This document shows positions 35,468 through 42,593 of a stretch of 64,000 bases of DNA, in pieces. Source of the DNA: Bacteroidales bacterium (lineage in GTDB: Bacteria > Bacteroidota > Bacteroidia > Bacteroidales > UBA932); NCBI GenBank assembly GCA_017619655.1, contig JAFZRV010000001.1:1-64000 (forward strand), read 5' to 3'. Numbering within the stretch: the stretch's first letter is position 1; each line of letters opens with the position of its first letter. A model generated the notes under the pieces. That model was not told the origin of the DNA, made no database searches, and was given only the letters and a program-made list of their open reading frames with translations. Position numbers and translations under genes: made by a program.

Positions 35468-35505
35468 AACCAAACGAAGACAACCAAACGAAGACAACCA
35501 AACGA
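35468..35505. repeat. 14-bp tandem repeat, about 2.7 copies
   Basis: The unit AACCAAACGAAGAC occurs at 35468-35481 and 35482-35495, with a partial third copy from 35496. Confidence 0.8.
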
Positions 35506-35546
35506 CAACTAAACGGCAGCCTGGACGAGAAGTAAACTGCCGGGAC

Positions 35547-36137
35547 CTACTCCGCCAGCAACTGCCGGGCGACTTCGCAGAGTTCGGTGTAGAACGATTC
35601 GCCGAAGGCGGCGATCAAGGGTTCCCGCAGGAATTGGTAGACCGGGACCTTCTCGCGCTCTCCCTTTTCGAAAGCGCACTTGCAGATGTCCCAGTGGTGG
35701 AGGTTGAGGGCGGTCAGGCCGTTGCGGAGCACCGACACGCGGATGGGATAGAGCCGGCAGGAGATGGGCTTGACGAAGCTGCAGCGGCCGGCGCAGTGGG
35801 CCCGCTCGATGGCGCAGAAGCAGCCCGCCTCCTCAAAGCAGGTGTACGCGCACTCTTCGCCCCCGTGCAGCAGCGGCGTCACCAGGTCGCCGTCGGCATC
35901 CACTTCGAAAAAGCCCGTTTCCGCGATCTTTTCGCGGCCCGCGGAACTCATCCAGCCCTCGAATTCCGGGTAATGGCGCTCCAGTAGTTCCGTCTCTTCT
36001 TCGCTCAGCGGAGCCCCGCTGTCGCCGATGATGCAGCAGGCGCCGCGGCACACGGCATAATCGCAGCAAAAGTGCGCTGTAAGCACTTCAGACGAGACCA
36101 GGATGTCGCCGATCTGGATGATGGTTGGGACTTTCAT
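35547..36137 (-). CDS. DUF3109-family cysteine-rich protein
   Basis: The 196-residue cytosolic protein has many conserved cysteines: CCDYAVCRGACC, CAYTCFEEAGCFCAIERAHC, CRLYPI and CKCAFEKGE. These are the marks of DUF3109, a family related to YkgJ-type metal or iron-sulfur cluster binding proteins. The start MKVPTIIQIGD (36137) is preferred to a reading from 36194. TAAATTTG on the minus strand (36152-36159) is a plausible -7, overlapping the divergent TPR promoter. The role is unknown. Confidence 0.85.
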   Translation of the reverse strand: MKVPTIIQIGDILVSSEVLTAHFCCDYAVCRGACCIIGDSGAPLSEEETELLERHYPEFEGWMSSAGREKIAETGFFEVDADGDLVTPLLHGGEECAYTCFEEAGCFCAIERAHCAGRCSFVKPISCRLYPIRVSVLRNGLTALNLHHWDICKCAFEKGEREKVPVYQFLREPLIAAFGESFYTELCEVARQLLAE

Positions 36138-36147
36138 GGCAAAAAGT

Positions 36148-36179
36148 TTTGCAAATTTAAGCAATAGTTGATAATTTTG
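36148..36179 (+). promoter_or_regulatory. Promoter of the TPR protein gene
   Basis: TTTG (36148-36151) and TAATTTTG (36172-36179) are 20 bp apart, 66 bases upstream of the start at 36246. It overlaps a divergent -7 element for the DUF3109 gene. Confidence 0.6.
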
Positions 36180-36245
36180 GCAGCCTTTATGCATAGGCTA
36201 ACCGTCGACACCAAAATCGAAAACACAAACAAAAACCAATAAACG

Positions 36246-37181
36246 ATGAAAAAGATTTTCGTTACCCTCTTGGTCGCCCTCTGTTCGTTGGGCATCGCTG
36301 CAGCTCAGGATTTGGAGAAAGCTACAGAAATTTACAACAATGCTGCCGCTGCAATCGACAACAATAAGGCCGAGGCCATTACGCTGTTCGAGCAGGCCCT
36401 GGACATGGCCGGCCAGCTCGGAGCTGAAGGCGCCGAAATCGCAGACCAGTGCAAAGGCATCATCCCCAAGCTGTATGTCTCGCTGGGCAAGGAATTCGTC
36501 AATGAAAAGAAAATGGACGAGGCTGTCGCCCAGTTCAAGAAAGCCATAGAGAAAGGTGAAGCTTTCGGCGACACCGAAGTGGTGGAAGAAGCCAAGACCC
36601 TGATTCCGCAGATCCTGATGGCCGACGCCAACCAGGCGCTCAACGCCAAGGACTATGACGCCGCCATCGCCGGCTACCAGCAGGTGATCGACGCCGACCC
36701 GACCAACGGTCAGGCACATCTCCGCAAGGGCCAGGCCCTCGCCGCCCAGGGCAAAGCCGACGACGCCATCAAGGCCTTCGAACTCGCTTCCGAGAACGGT
36801 CAGGAAGAAGCCGCTGCCAAGCAGCTCTCCAACCTCTATGTGAAGAAAGCCGTGGCCTGCCAGAAAGCCAAGGATATGAAGGGTGCCCTGGAGAACGCAC
36901 AGAAATCGACCGAATATGTCGACAACGCCAACGCCGAAAAGATCATCGGCATCAGCGCCCTCTCCCTCAAGCAGAACAAAGTGGCCGCCGATGCGTTCGA
37001 GGCCTATCTCTCGATGAGCCCCAACGCCGCCGACAAGGCCCAGATCACCTATCAGCTCGGTACGGCCCTCGTGGGCGCCGGCGACAATGCCAAGGCTTGC
37101 GGCTATTTCAAGCAGATCGCCCAGGACGCCAAGTGGGGTGAAGCTGCCCGCTATCAGATCACCACGCTCAAGTGCAACTAA
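36246..37181 (+). CDS. Exported tetratricopeptide-repeat protein
   Basis: The 311-residue protein has a signal peptide (ending GIAAAQ). The rest is helical with several TPR units, for example NKAEAITLFEQALDMAGQLG, KMDEAVAQFKKAIEKGE, KDYDAAIAGYQQVIDADPTN and QGKADDAIKAFELASENGQ. It is likely a periplasmic protein-interaction scaffold. It overlaps the start of the U32 peptidase gene by 10 bases, so the two are probably cotranscribed. Confidence 0.88.
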   Translation: MKKIFVTLLVALCSLGIAAAQDLEKATEIYNNAAAAIDNNKAEAITLFEQALDMAGQLGAEGAEIADQCKGIIPKLYVSLGKEFVNEKKMDEAVAQFKKAIEKGEAFGDTEVVEEAKTLIPQILMADANQALNAKDYDAAIAGYQQVIDADPTNGQAHLRKGQALAAQGKADDAIKAFELASENGQEEAAAKQLSNLYVKKAVACQKAKDMKGALENAQKSTEYVDNANAEKIIGISALSLKQNKVAADAFEAYLSMSPNAADKAQITYQLGTALVGAGDNAKACGYFKQIAQDAKWGEAARYQITTLKCN

Positions 37182-38944
37182 ATCTGGAACTTCTCGCACC
37201 CGCGAGGAACGCGGATATCGGCATCGCAGCCATCGACTGTGGTGCCGATGCCGTTTATATTGCGGGACCTGCGTTCGGCGCCCGTGCGGCGGCGGGCAAC
37301 CCGGTCGATGACATCGCCCGGCTGTGCCGCCACGCGCACCTTTACGGCGCCAAAGTCCACGCCACGGTCAACACGCTGCTGGAAGACACGGAGTTCGTGC
37401 AGGCCCGGCAGCTGATGCAGGACCTCTGTGAAGCGGGTGTCGACGTGTTCATCATCCAGGACCTGCGCCTGCTCGAGGGACCGCTGACGCCCGTGGAGCT
37501 GCACGCTTCCACGCAGACGGCCATCCGCACGCCGGAACGGGCGCGCGAGCTGGAAGCCCTGGGATTCTCGCGCCTGGTGCTGGAACGCCAGCTTACGCTG
37601 GAGCAGATCCGCGCCATCCGCGATGCGGTGTCGTGCGAGCTGGAGTGCTTCATCCATGGCGCTATCTGCGTGGGTTACAGCGGACAGTGCTACCTGAGCC
37701 AGCAGCTCACCGGCCGCAGTGCCAACCGCGGTGTCTGCGCACAGGCCTGCCGTTCGCGCTACGACCTGGTCGACGCCGACGGGCGGGTGATCGTCCGCGA
37801 CCAGCCGCTGCTCTCGCCCCGCGACCTGCGGCTCGACGCGCAACTGCCCGACCTGGTGGCCGCCGGGGTCACTTCCTTCAAGATCGAAGGCCGCCTGAAA
37901 AATGCTTCCTACGTGAAGAACGTGGTGCGGCACTACCGCGGGGTGATCGACGATTTCCTGGCGGAGCATCCGGCGTATGCGGCGGCTTCGGCCGGACGGC
38001 TGGAGGGCGGGTTCACGCCGGACCCCGACCGGACCTTCACCCGCGGCTGGACGGCTGCGCTGCTGCGCGGCGAGCGGGAGAAGATGCGCAGCGAAGATGC
38101 CGCCAAGGCTTTGGGCGAGTATATCGGCGAAATCGTTTCCGTCCGGGGCCGCAGCGTGGAGATTTCCGGCGGGAAGCCGCTGGCCAACGGCGACGGCCTG
38201 TCGTTCGTGGGAAAGGGCGATGCGGTGACAGGCGCGCGGGTCGAGCTGGCGGAGGGCCGGCGCGTGACGCTGCGCGACGCATCCGGACTGACGCCCGGCA
38301 TGCGGGTCTACCGCAACCTGGACATCCGTTTCGAGCGGGAACTGGAGAAGAATATGCCCCGGCGGGTGCTTGACGTCGCGCTCGACTGGCATTCGCAGGG
38401 TGGTCAGACCGTGGTTTCGGCCTCTTCGCAGGGCATTTCCGTGGAGCGGCGTTTTTCCGATGACGCGCCGTTGGCCGAGAAGCCCGACGTGGCGCTGGAG
38501 GGTCTGCGCCGGCAGATGGGCAAGCACACGGGACCGTTCGCCTTCGCGCTGCGAAACGTGACGGCCGAGCCGGTGCGTTTTTATCCGGCCGCCTTCCTCA
38601 ACCAGATCCGCCGCGACCTCGCCGCCGAGCTGCAGGCGCAACTCGAAGCGCGCCCGCGCACGGCCACGGCGCACACGCCCCGGCCCGGCGCCGGCGCCCT
38701 CAACCGCTCGACGCTCGGCATCCCGGCCGAACTCCTCCGCAGCCGCTACTGCATCCGTTGGGAACTGGGTCTATGTCCGAGATGCCGGGTCAAGCCCGGC
38801 ATGACGAAGGAGGCGAAGTTCGACAAACGAGATGTCGGGGCTCTTCCCCAAACCCCGCCGCTCTATCTCGTCAACCAGAAAAACCGCCTCCGGCTCCACT
38901 TCGACTGCGCCGCCTGCGAGATGGTCATAACACCTGACTGTTAA
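37172..38944 (+). CDS. U32-family peptidase (YegQ/RlhA-like), with in-frame palindromic insert
   Basis: The 590-residue protein starts with GTG at 37172, inside the TPR gene. The U32 signature is clear: ELECFIHGAICVGYSGQCYL, then GVCAQACRSRYD, and FKIEGRLKNASYVKNVVRHY. A long C-terminal extension (about 300-590) is typical of Bacteroidota members. Relatives act as proteases or in tRNA/rRNA hydroxylation (TrhP/RlhA). Near the C-terminus the stretch CPRCRVKPGMTKEAKFDKRD is an insert encoded partly by a palindromic element (38779-38805). The last residues (TPDC) and stop codon are encoded by a duplicated tRNA-Asn anticodon arm (38931-38952), so the native end has been replaced or extended. Confidence 0.88.
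   Translation: MQLNLELLAPARNADIGIAAIDCGADAVYIAGPAFGARAAAGNPVDDIARLCRHAHLYGAKVHATVNTLLEDTEFVQARQLMQDLCEAGVDVFIIQDLRLLEGPLTPVELHASTQTAIRTPERARELEALGFSRLVLERQLTLEQIRAIRDAVSCELECFIHGAICVGYSGQCYLSQQLTGRSANRGVCAQACRSRYDLVDADGRVIVRDQPLLSPRDLRLDAQLPDLVAAGVTSFKIEGRLKNASYVKNVVRHYRGVIDDFLAEHPAYAAASAGRLEGGFTPDPDRTFTRGWTAALLRGEREKMRSEDAAKALGEYIGEIVSVRGRSVEISGGKPLANGDGLSFVGKGDAVTGARVELAEGRRVTLRDASGLTPGMRVYRNLDIRFERELEKNMPRRVLDVALDWHSQGGQTVVSASSQGISVERRFSDDAPLAEKPDVALEGLRRQMGKHTGPFAFALRNVTAEPVRFYPAAFLNQIRRDLAAELQAQLEARPRTATAHTPRPGAGALNRSTLGIPAELLRSRYCIRWELGLCPRCRVKPGMTKEAKFDKRDVGALPQTPPLYLVNQKNRLRLHFDCAACEMVITPDC
38779..38805. repeat. Palindromic element inside the U32 peptidase gene (copy B)
   Basis: ATGCCGGG (38782-38789) and CCCGGCAT (38795-38802) with loop TCAAG, flanked by GAG and GAC. 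It is the near reverse complement of copy A in hemW (30156-30183), sharing arm order and flanks. Confidence 0.8.
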
Positions 38945-38952
38945 TCAGGGGG
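38931..38952 (+). repeat. Duplicated tRNA-Asn anticodon arm
   Basis: These 22 bases are identical to the anticodon arm of tRNA-Asn, but in opposite orientation to the intact gene (its copy is 39622-39643). The sequence includes CTGTTAA with the GTT anticodon. It supplies the stop codon of the U32 gene and abuts the first unit of the 22-bp array. Confidence 0.9.
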
Positions 38953-39175
38953 CCGGTCTCCGCTGCCGGCGGGGTAGGTCCCCGTTGCTGACGGGACTGG
39001 TCTCCGCTGCCGGCGGGAATGGTCTCCACAGCTGACGGGACTGGTCTCCGCTGCCGGCGGGAATGGTCTCCACAGCTGACGGGACTGGTCTCCGCTGCTG
39101 ACGGGGTAGGTTCCAGATTATGTTGGGGTAGGTGTCGGGAAGAATTGGGGTAGGTCGAATGAATAGGTCGGGACC
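38949..39175 (+). repeat. 22-bp periodic array, left block (10 units)
   Basis: GGTC (or GGTT, GGTG) recurs at 38955, 38977, 38999, 39021, 39043, 39065, 39087, 39109, 39131 and 39153, exactly 22 bases apart. The ten-base core before and including it is GGGGTAGGTC, with variants GGGACTGGTC and GGGAATGGTC. Cores are separated by 12-base spacers: three copies of TCCGCTGCCGGC, two of TCCACAGCTGAC and several unique ones. The unit is not a multiple of three, so coding is unlikely. Confidence 0.92.
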
Positions 39176-39208
39176 TACACCGCCAGACGCACTGTACGCA
39201 GGATTTGC

Positions 39209-39243
39209 GGGGTAGGTCCGGCCCAAACGGATCGACCTACCCC
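39209..39243. repeat. Central hairpin between the two array blocks
   Basis: GGGGTAGGTC (39209-39218) and its exact complement GACCTACCCC (39234-39243) enclose 15 bases. A smaller palindrome (TAGGTC GG GACCTA, 39164-39177) lies just to the left. Core orientation switches here. Confidence 0.85.
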
Positions 39244-39421
39244 AAAAGCGCCAGGGACCTACCCCGAAGGTGCGAAGGTGCCAGGGACCTACCCCGAAGG
39301 CGCCAGGGACCTACCCCGAAGGTGCGAAGGTGCCAGGGACCTACCCCAAAAGCGCCAGGGACCTACCCCGAAGGTGCGAAGGTGCCAGGGACCTACCCCG
39401 GAAGCGATGAGGACCTATTCC
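39234..39421 (-). repeat. 22/30-bp alternating array, right block (8 units)
   Basis: GACCTACCCC, the complement of the left-block core, occurs at 39234, 39256, 39286, 39308, 39338, 39360 and 39390, with a degenerate copy at 39412. The steps are 22, 30, 22, 30, 22, 30, 22. The 12-base spacers are AAAAGCGCCAGG or GAAGGCGCCAGG; the 20-base spacer GAAGGTGCGAAGGTGCCAGG is used three times. The 52-bp super-repeat is not a multiple of three. Confidence 0.92.
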
Positions 39422-39464
39422 AGAATAAGGCAGAACTTACCTCGCGACAAGCAATGGTCAGAAT

Positions 39465-39530
39465 GCGACCAAATTGCGATGAAATTGCGACGAAATTGCG
39501 ACGAAATTGCGACGAAATTGCGACTGCAAA
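39465..39530. repeat. 11-bp tandem repeat, six units
   Basis: GCGAC/GCGAT recurs at 39465, 39476, 39487, 39498, 39509 and 39520; the unit is GCGACGAAATT. The first unit with its left flank reads AATGCGACCAAAT, also present (complement) in the 10-bp cluster at 2711-2760. Confidence 0.88.
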
Positions 39531-39541
39531 GGGCTGCGAAC

Positions 39542-39572
39542 AAAAAAAGCACCTACGTTTCCGTAAGTGCTT
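39542..39572 (-). terminator. Terminator of tRNA-Asn
   Basis: On the minus strand an 11-bp stem with one mismatch (39547-39557 with 39562-39572, GAAA loop) is followed by seven T residues. It lies 23 bases beyond the tRNA 3' end. Confidence 0.85.
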
Positions 39573-39594
39573 GATTATTAATCGTTTGTTCTTG

Positions 39595-39668
39595 CTCCTC
39601 AAGTAGGACTTGAACCTACGACCCCCTGATTAACAGTCAGGTGCTCTAACCAACTGAGCTATTGAGGA
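39595..39668 (-). tRNA. tRNA-Asn (anticodon GTT)
   Basis: The 74-base cloverleaf starts TCCTCAATAGCTCAG and ends TTGAGGAG without an encoded CCA. It has a D-arm (GCTCAGTTGGTTAGAGC), an anticodon stem CCTGA/TCAGG with loop CTGTTAA, and the T-arm GTAGGTTCAAGTCCTAC. The GTT anticodon is at 39632-39634 (complement). It reads asparagine codons AAC and AAT. Repeat arrays lie on both sides, and its anticodon arm is duplicated at 38931-38952. Confidence 0.97.
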
Positions 39669-39757
39669 AGGTTGTTCCCGTGTTGGGACTGCAAATGTAG
39701 GACAAATTCTCGAGAGTGCAAATTTTTTTCTACAAAAATTTCAAACTATTGCCGCCC

Positions 39758-39906
39758 GGCAACCTGGCCGGCAACCCGCCCGGCAACCAGAACGGCAACC
39801 TGCCCGGCAACCCGCCCGGCAACCTGAACGGCAACCCGCCCGGCAACCTGCCCGACAACCTGGCCGGCAGCAGCCCGACAACCTGGCCGGCAGCAGCCCG
39901 GCAGCA
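39758..39906. repeat. 12-bp periodic array of GGCAACC
   Basis: GGCAACC or GACAACC recurs every 12 bases at 39758, 39770, 39782, 39794, 39806, 39818, 39830, 39842 and 39854, then degenerates to GGCAGCA units (39866, 39889, 39900) interleaved with GACAACC at 39877. Spacers are five bases. A plus-strand frame reads PGNL/AGNP-type repeats but has no plausible gene context. 39669-39977 holds only this array and GC-rich decay products of it. Confidence 0.85.
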
Positions 39907-39977
39907 ATCCAGGCAGCTGCCCTGCTGCTACACAGCAGCTACCCGGGCGGTCACCCGGCTGGCAGCAACCCGCGCAA

Positions 39978-41282
39978 CTATTCCCCGCCGGCCGCCGCCG
40001 CGCTTCCGGTGCCCATCGCCGAGACGACGCGGGGCATGAAGGCCTGCTTGAAGGCGACCCAGTCGTAGTACGGCCAGTTGTCGGTGGCCAGCGGAAGGCG
40101 GGCCTCCCGGCCGTTGAGCAGTACCTTGAAGAGGATTTCGGGGGACCGCTTCGAGCGGTAGAACACGAAATGCAGGTTGGCGCCCATGGGGACGTCCTGC
40201 AGGCGGCACCAGACCGGGATGTCGTCGCCGCATTCCACGTCGTGGTCGTAGCCGTTCACGCCCAGGCACATCAGCAGCGGCAGGAAGGTGTAGTCGTGGC
40301 CGAAGCGGAGGTCGGCGCCGCGCTGTCCGTAGGCGATGCGCGCGTCGGCCTTCTCGATGATGTCGTTGACGATGGGCATGTAGCCTTCATGCGTAGGCCA
40401 GGCGTAGGCGTAGAACTGGAAGTCGTCGACCTTCCAGAGCTCGATGCGCTCGTCGTGCGTGAAGATGTCGTTGAAGTCCAGGTCGGTGTCGAGGCTGTTC
40501 ATGCCGGCGGCGAAGAAGTAGAGGTAGGACACCAGCTCCCACTGGTCCTTGGCTTCCACGGTGGCCTTCGGATCGTTGAACAGCCGCGCCAGGATGGCCC
40601 GGTAGTCGACCGTGCGCTCCACGTATTCCTCCCAGGTCTCGCTGAAACGGAGCGGCGTCATGGGCACTTCCTTGACGCGGAAGGGATTGTGGCTGTCGAG
40701 CGGCAGGATGGCCGGCAGGTAGATGTAGCCGAAGTTCTCGAAGATGTCGAGCTTGGGATTCATGCCCTTCAGGCCCAGGCAGAACGAAGACATGGTCATG
40801 ACGCAGCGGGTGGAGGTGGAGACCCAGGAACGCACGGTGGCCTCGCCCTTGAAGACCTCGGGATAGTTCAGGTACATGCGCTCGGCGAGTTCCTGCTGCT
40901 GCTCCCAGCCCTTGCGCGAGAGTTCGCCCACGCGGTAGCGGACTTCCGGATAGAGGCTGTCGAAGCGCTCCTTGAAACTCTTGCCGAGCTCGGTGAGGTT
41001 GCCCTGGCCGGCCGCGGTGCCGAAGACCGTGCGCAGGCGCTCGTACATGTCGCTCTGCCAGGCGTAGCGCGCGCCGTGGCGGCCGTAGTGGCTGATGTAG
41101 AAGGCCTTGTAGCCTTTGGGGGCCGGCGTGAGCTCGACGGGCCCGGTGGGGCAGAGGTAGTCGGTACCGGCGAGGAATTCGGGATGGGCTTCCAGTTGCT
41201 GGAGGTAGTCGGGCTGCTGGGCGTGGGCCAGGAAGGCGGCGGACAGGAGCAGCAGTCCTGCGAGGAGGATGCGTTTCATCAT
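39978..41282 (-). CDS. Histidine-type phosphatase, exported
   Basis: The 434-residue protein has a signal peptide (ending LAHAQ). The catalytic RHG motif is present (SHYGRHGARYAWQ; phosphohistidine nucleophile), and a second basic cluster appears in VSTSTRCVMTM. The usual HD near the C-terminus is represented by LRFGHDYTFLPLLM. Such branch-2 histidine phosphatases include phytases, glucose-1-phosphatases and inositol polyphosphate phosphatases. It starts 2 bases downstream of the XylR-like regulator gene, so it probably belongs to the sugar-utilisation locus. The C-terminal GTGSAAAAGGE tail is low complexity and next to the repeat tract. Confidence 0.88.
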   Translation of the reverse strand: MMKRILLAGLLLLSAAFLAHAQQPDYLQQLEAHPEFLAGTDYLCPTGPVELTPAPKGYKAFYISHYGRHGARYAWQSDMYERLRTVFGTAAGQGNLTELGKSFKERFDSLYPEVRYRVGELSRKGWEQQQELAERMYLNYPEVFKGEATVRSWVSTSTRCVMTMSSFCLGLKGMNPKLDIFENFGYIYLPAILPLDSHNPFRVKEVPMTPLRFSETWEEYVERTVDYRAILARLFNDPKATVEAKDQWELVSYLYFFAAGMNSLDTDLDFNDIFTHDERIELWKVDDFQFYAYAWPTHEGYMPIVNDIIEKADARIAYGQRGADLRFGHDYTFLPLLMCLGVNGYDHDVECGDDIPVWCRLQDVPMGANLHFVFYRSKRSPEILFKVLLNGREARLPLATDNWPYYDWVAFKQAFMPRVVSAMGTGSAAAAGGE

Positions 41283-41284
41283 AG

Positions 41285-42448
41285 TTAGCGAAGTATTTGG
41301 TTTTTTTCTCTCCATTGGATGGGGGAGCAGCCGTACAGCTGCTTGAAGCGGCGGGAGATGCTCTTGGTGTCGCTCTCGCCCAGGGACAGGGCGATGTCGA
41401 TCAGCTGGGCGTCGGTGTCGAGCAGCATCTGGGCGAACTGCTTGAGCTTCACGTCGGTGATGTATTGGTAGATGGTCTGGTCGGTGACTTTCTTGAAGCG
41501 GCGCTCCAGCAGGCGGCGCGAGAGGGCCACTTCGTCGGTCACGTCTTCGACGGAGATCTTTTTCGACGCGTTGCGGTGGATGAACTGGATGGCTTTCTGG
41601 ATCTGGTCGTCCTGGGTGGCGAAGGCGGCCGTGGACATGCGGTCGATGATTTTCAGGGGTTTCAGCACGACGTCTTCCAGCGGGGTCTCGGGATGGAGCA
41701 CGCGCTGCTCGATCAGGGCCGCGGTCTGGTAGCCGCCCTCCTCGATGTTCACCTGGATGCTGGACAGCGGCGTGCTGCCGAGGTTGCAGAGCAGTTCGTC
41801 GTTGTCCACGCCCAGGATGGAGACCTCGGACGGGATCTTGATGCCCGCGGCGTGGCAGGCCTCGACCAGGTTGTTCCCCTGGTTGTCGTCGCAGGCCATG
41901 ATGCCGATGGGCTTGGGGATGGCGCGGAGCCAGTCGGTGAGTTTGTCCTGCTCGTAGAACCAGAGATTGTCGATGTCCTGTAAATTATAGGTATAAAAGG
42001 TGTTGCCGTAGCCGGCGGCTTCGACTTCCTGCCAGAAGCCGTCGCAGCGCTCGTCCGACCAGCACACGTTGCGGAAGCCGAAGAAGGCGAAATGGCGGAA
42101 GCCGCGCCGGAGGAAGAAGCGCGCCCCCATGCGGCCGGTCCCGACATAGTCGGCGGTGATGTTGGGGATGGTCTCGAAACGCTGCTTGAAGTCCTGCGCC
42201 ACGGCGACGATGCCGTTGACGGCGAACAAGCCCACGTCGTCGGTTTCCTCGAACTGGCCGATGACGGCGTCCGCGCCCCAGCTCTTGGCCCAGCGCACGA
42301 CACCCGGGATACCGATCATCTTCTTATACGCGGGCGGCATGCGGCAGATGATCCACTGCTCCTTGCGGCGGGAGTACTGGACGATGCCTTTCAGCAGTTT
42401 GCTCGGGAATGCTTCGGTAAAGTCGGAGATGATCAGGAGTCGGAGCAT
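41285..42448 (-). CDS. XylR-like transcriptional regulator (LacI-type sensor, AraC-type HTH)
   Basis: The 387-residue protein's N-terminal two-thirds resemble a periplasmic-binding/LacI sugar-sensing domain (ADAVIGQFEETDDVGLFAVN; ILGVDNDELLCNLGSTPLSS). The C-terminal 100 residues are an AraC-type double HTH (EVALSRRLLERRFKKVTDQT; RRFKQLYGCSPIQWRE). This is the XylR architecture: an AraC-type activator that binds a sugar. It is divergent from the ROK-GH2-phosphatase-SusCD operon. The direct repeats at 42517-42550 are its probable target. Confidence 0.92.
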   Translation of the reverse strand: MLRLLIISDFTEAFPSKLLKGIVQYSRRKEQWIICRMPPAYKKMIGIPGVVRWAKSWGADAVIGQFEETDDVGLFAVNGIVAVAQDFKQRFETIPNITADYVGTGRMGARFFLRRGFRHFAFFGFRNVCWSDERCDGFWQEVEAAGYGNTFYTYNLQDIDNLWFYEQDKLTDWLRAIPKPIGIMACDDNQGNNLVEACHAAGIKIPSEVSILGVDNDELLCNLGSTPLSSIQVNIEEGGYQTAALIEQRVLHPETPLEDVVLKPLKIIDRMSTAAFATQDDQIQKAIQFIHRNASKKISVEDVTDEVALSRRLLERRFKKVTDQTIYQYITDVKLKQFAQMLLDTDAQLIDIALSLGESDTKSISRRFKQLYGCSPIQWREKNQILR

Positions 42449-42493
42449 GCTGGACGGATTTTGTGCGTTTCAATGGTACAAATATGTTAAAAA

Positions 42494-42579
42494 ATTTTTG
42501 AAATAGTTCAAAAATCCGCAAATTGTACCCTTAAATACGCAAATTTTACCAAATCTTAGCACTGTTCTGCGTAATTTTG
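42494..42579 (+). promoter_or_regulatory. Control region of the sugar-utilisation operon
   Basis: Two elements precede the ROK promoter. One is a 9-bp perfect dyad, ATTTTTGAA-ATAG-TTCAAAAAT (42494-42515). The other is a pair of direct repeats, CGCAAATTGTACC (42517-42529) and CGCAAATTTTACC (42538-42550), 21 bp apart (two helical turns). That is the spacing of AraC-type half sites. A -7 element TAATTTTG (42572-42579) follows; the repeats lie where the -33 would be, as for an activator. Confidence 0.7.
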
Positions 42580-42593
42580 TAAAAAATCGAAAC

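Noticed and set aside
38949..39421. CRISPR array
   Set aside because: The core is only 10 bp, spacers are 12 or 20 bases and reused, orientation flips mid-array, and no cas gene is present.
39205..39606. Open frames across the repeat arrays (RDLPRR-, GTYPE-like repeats)
   Set aside because: The 22- and 52-bp periods shift the frame at each unit, all frames are similarly open, and one frame runs into the tRNA gene.
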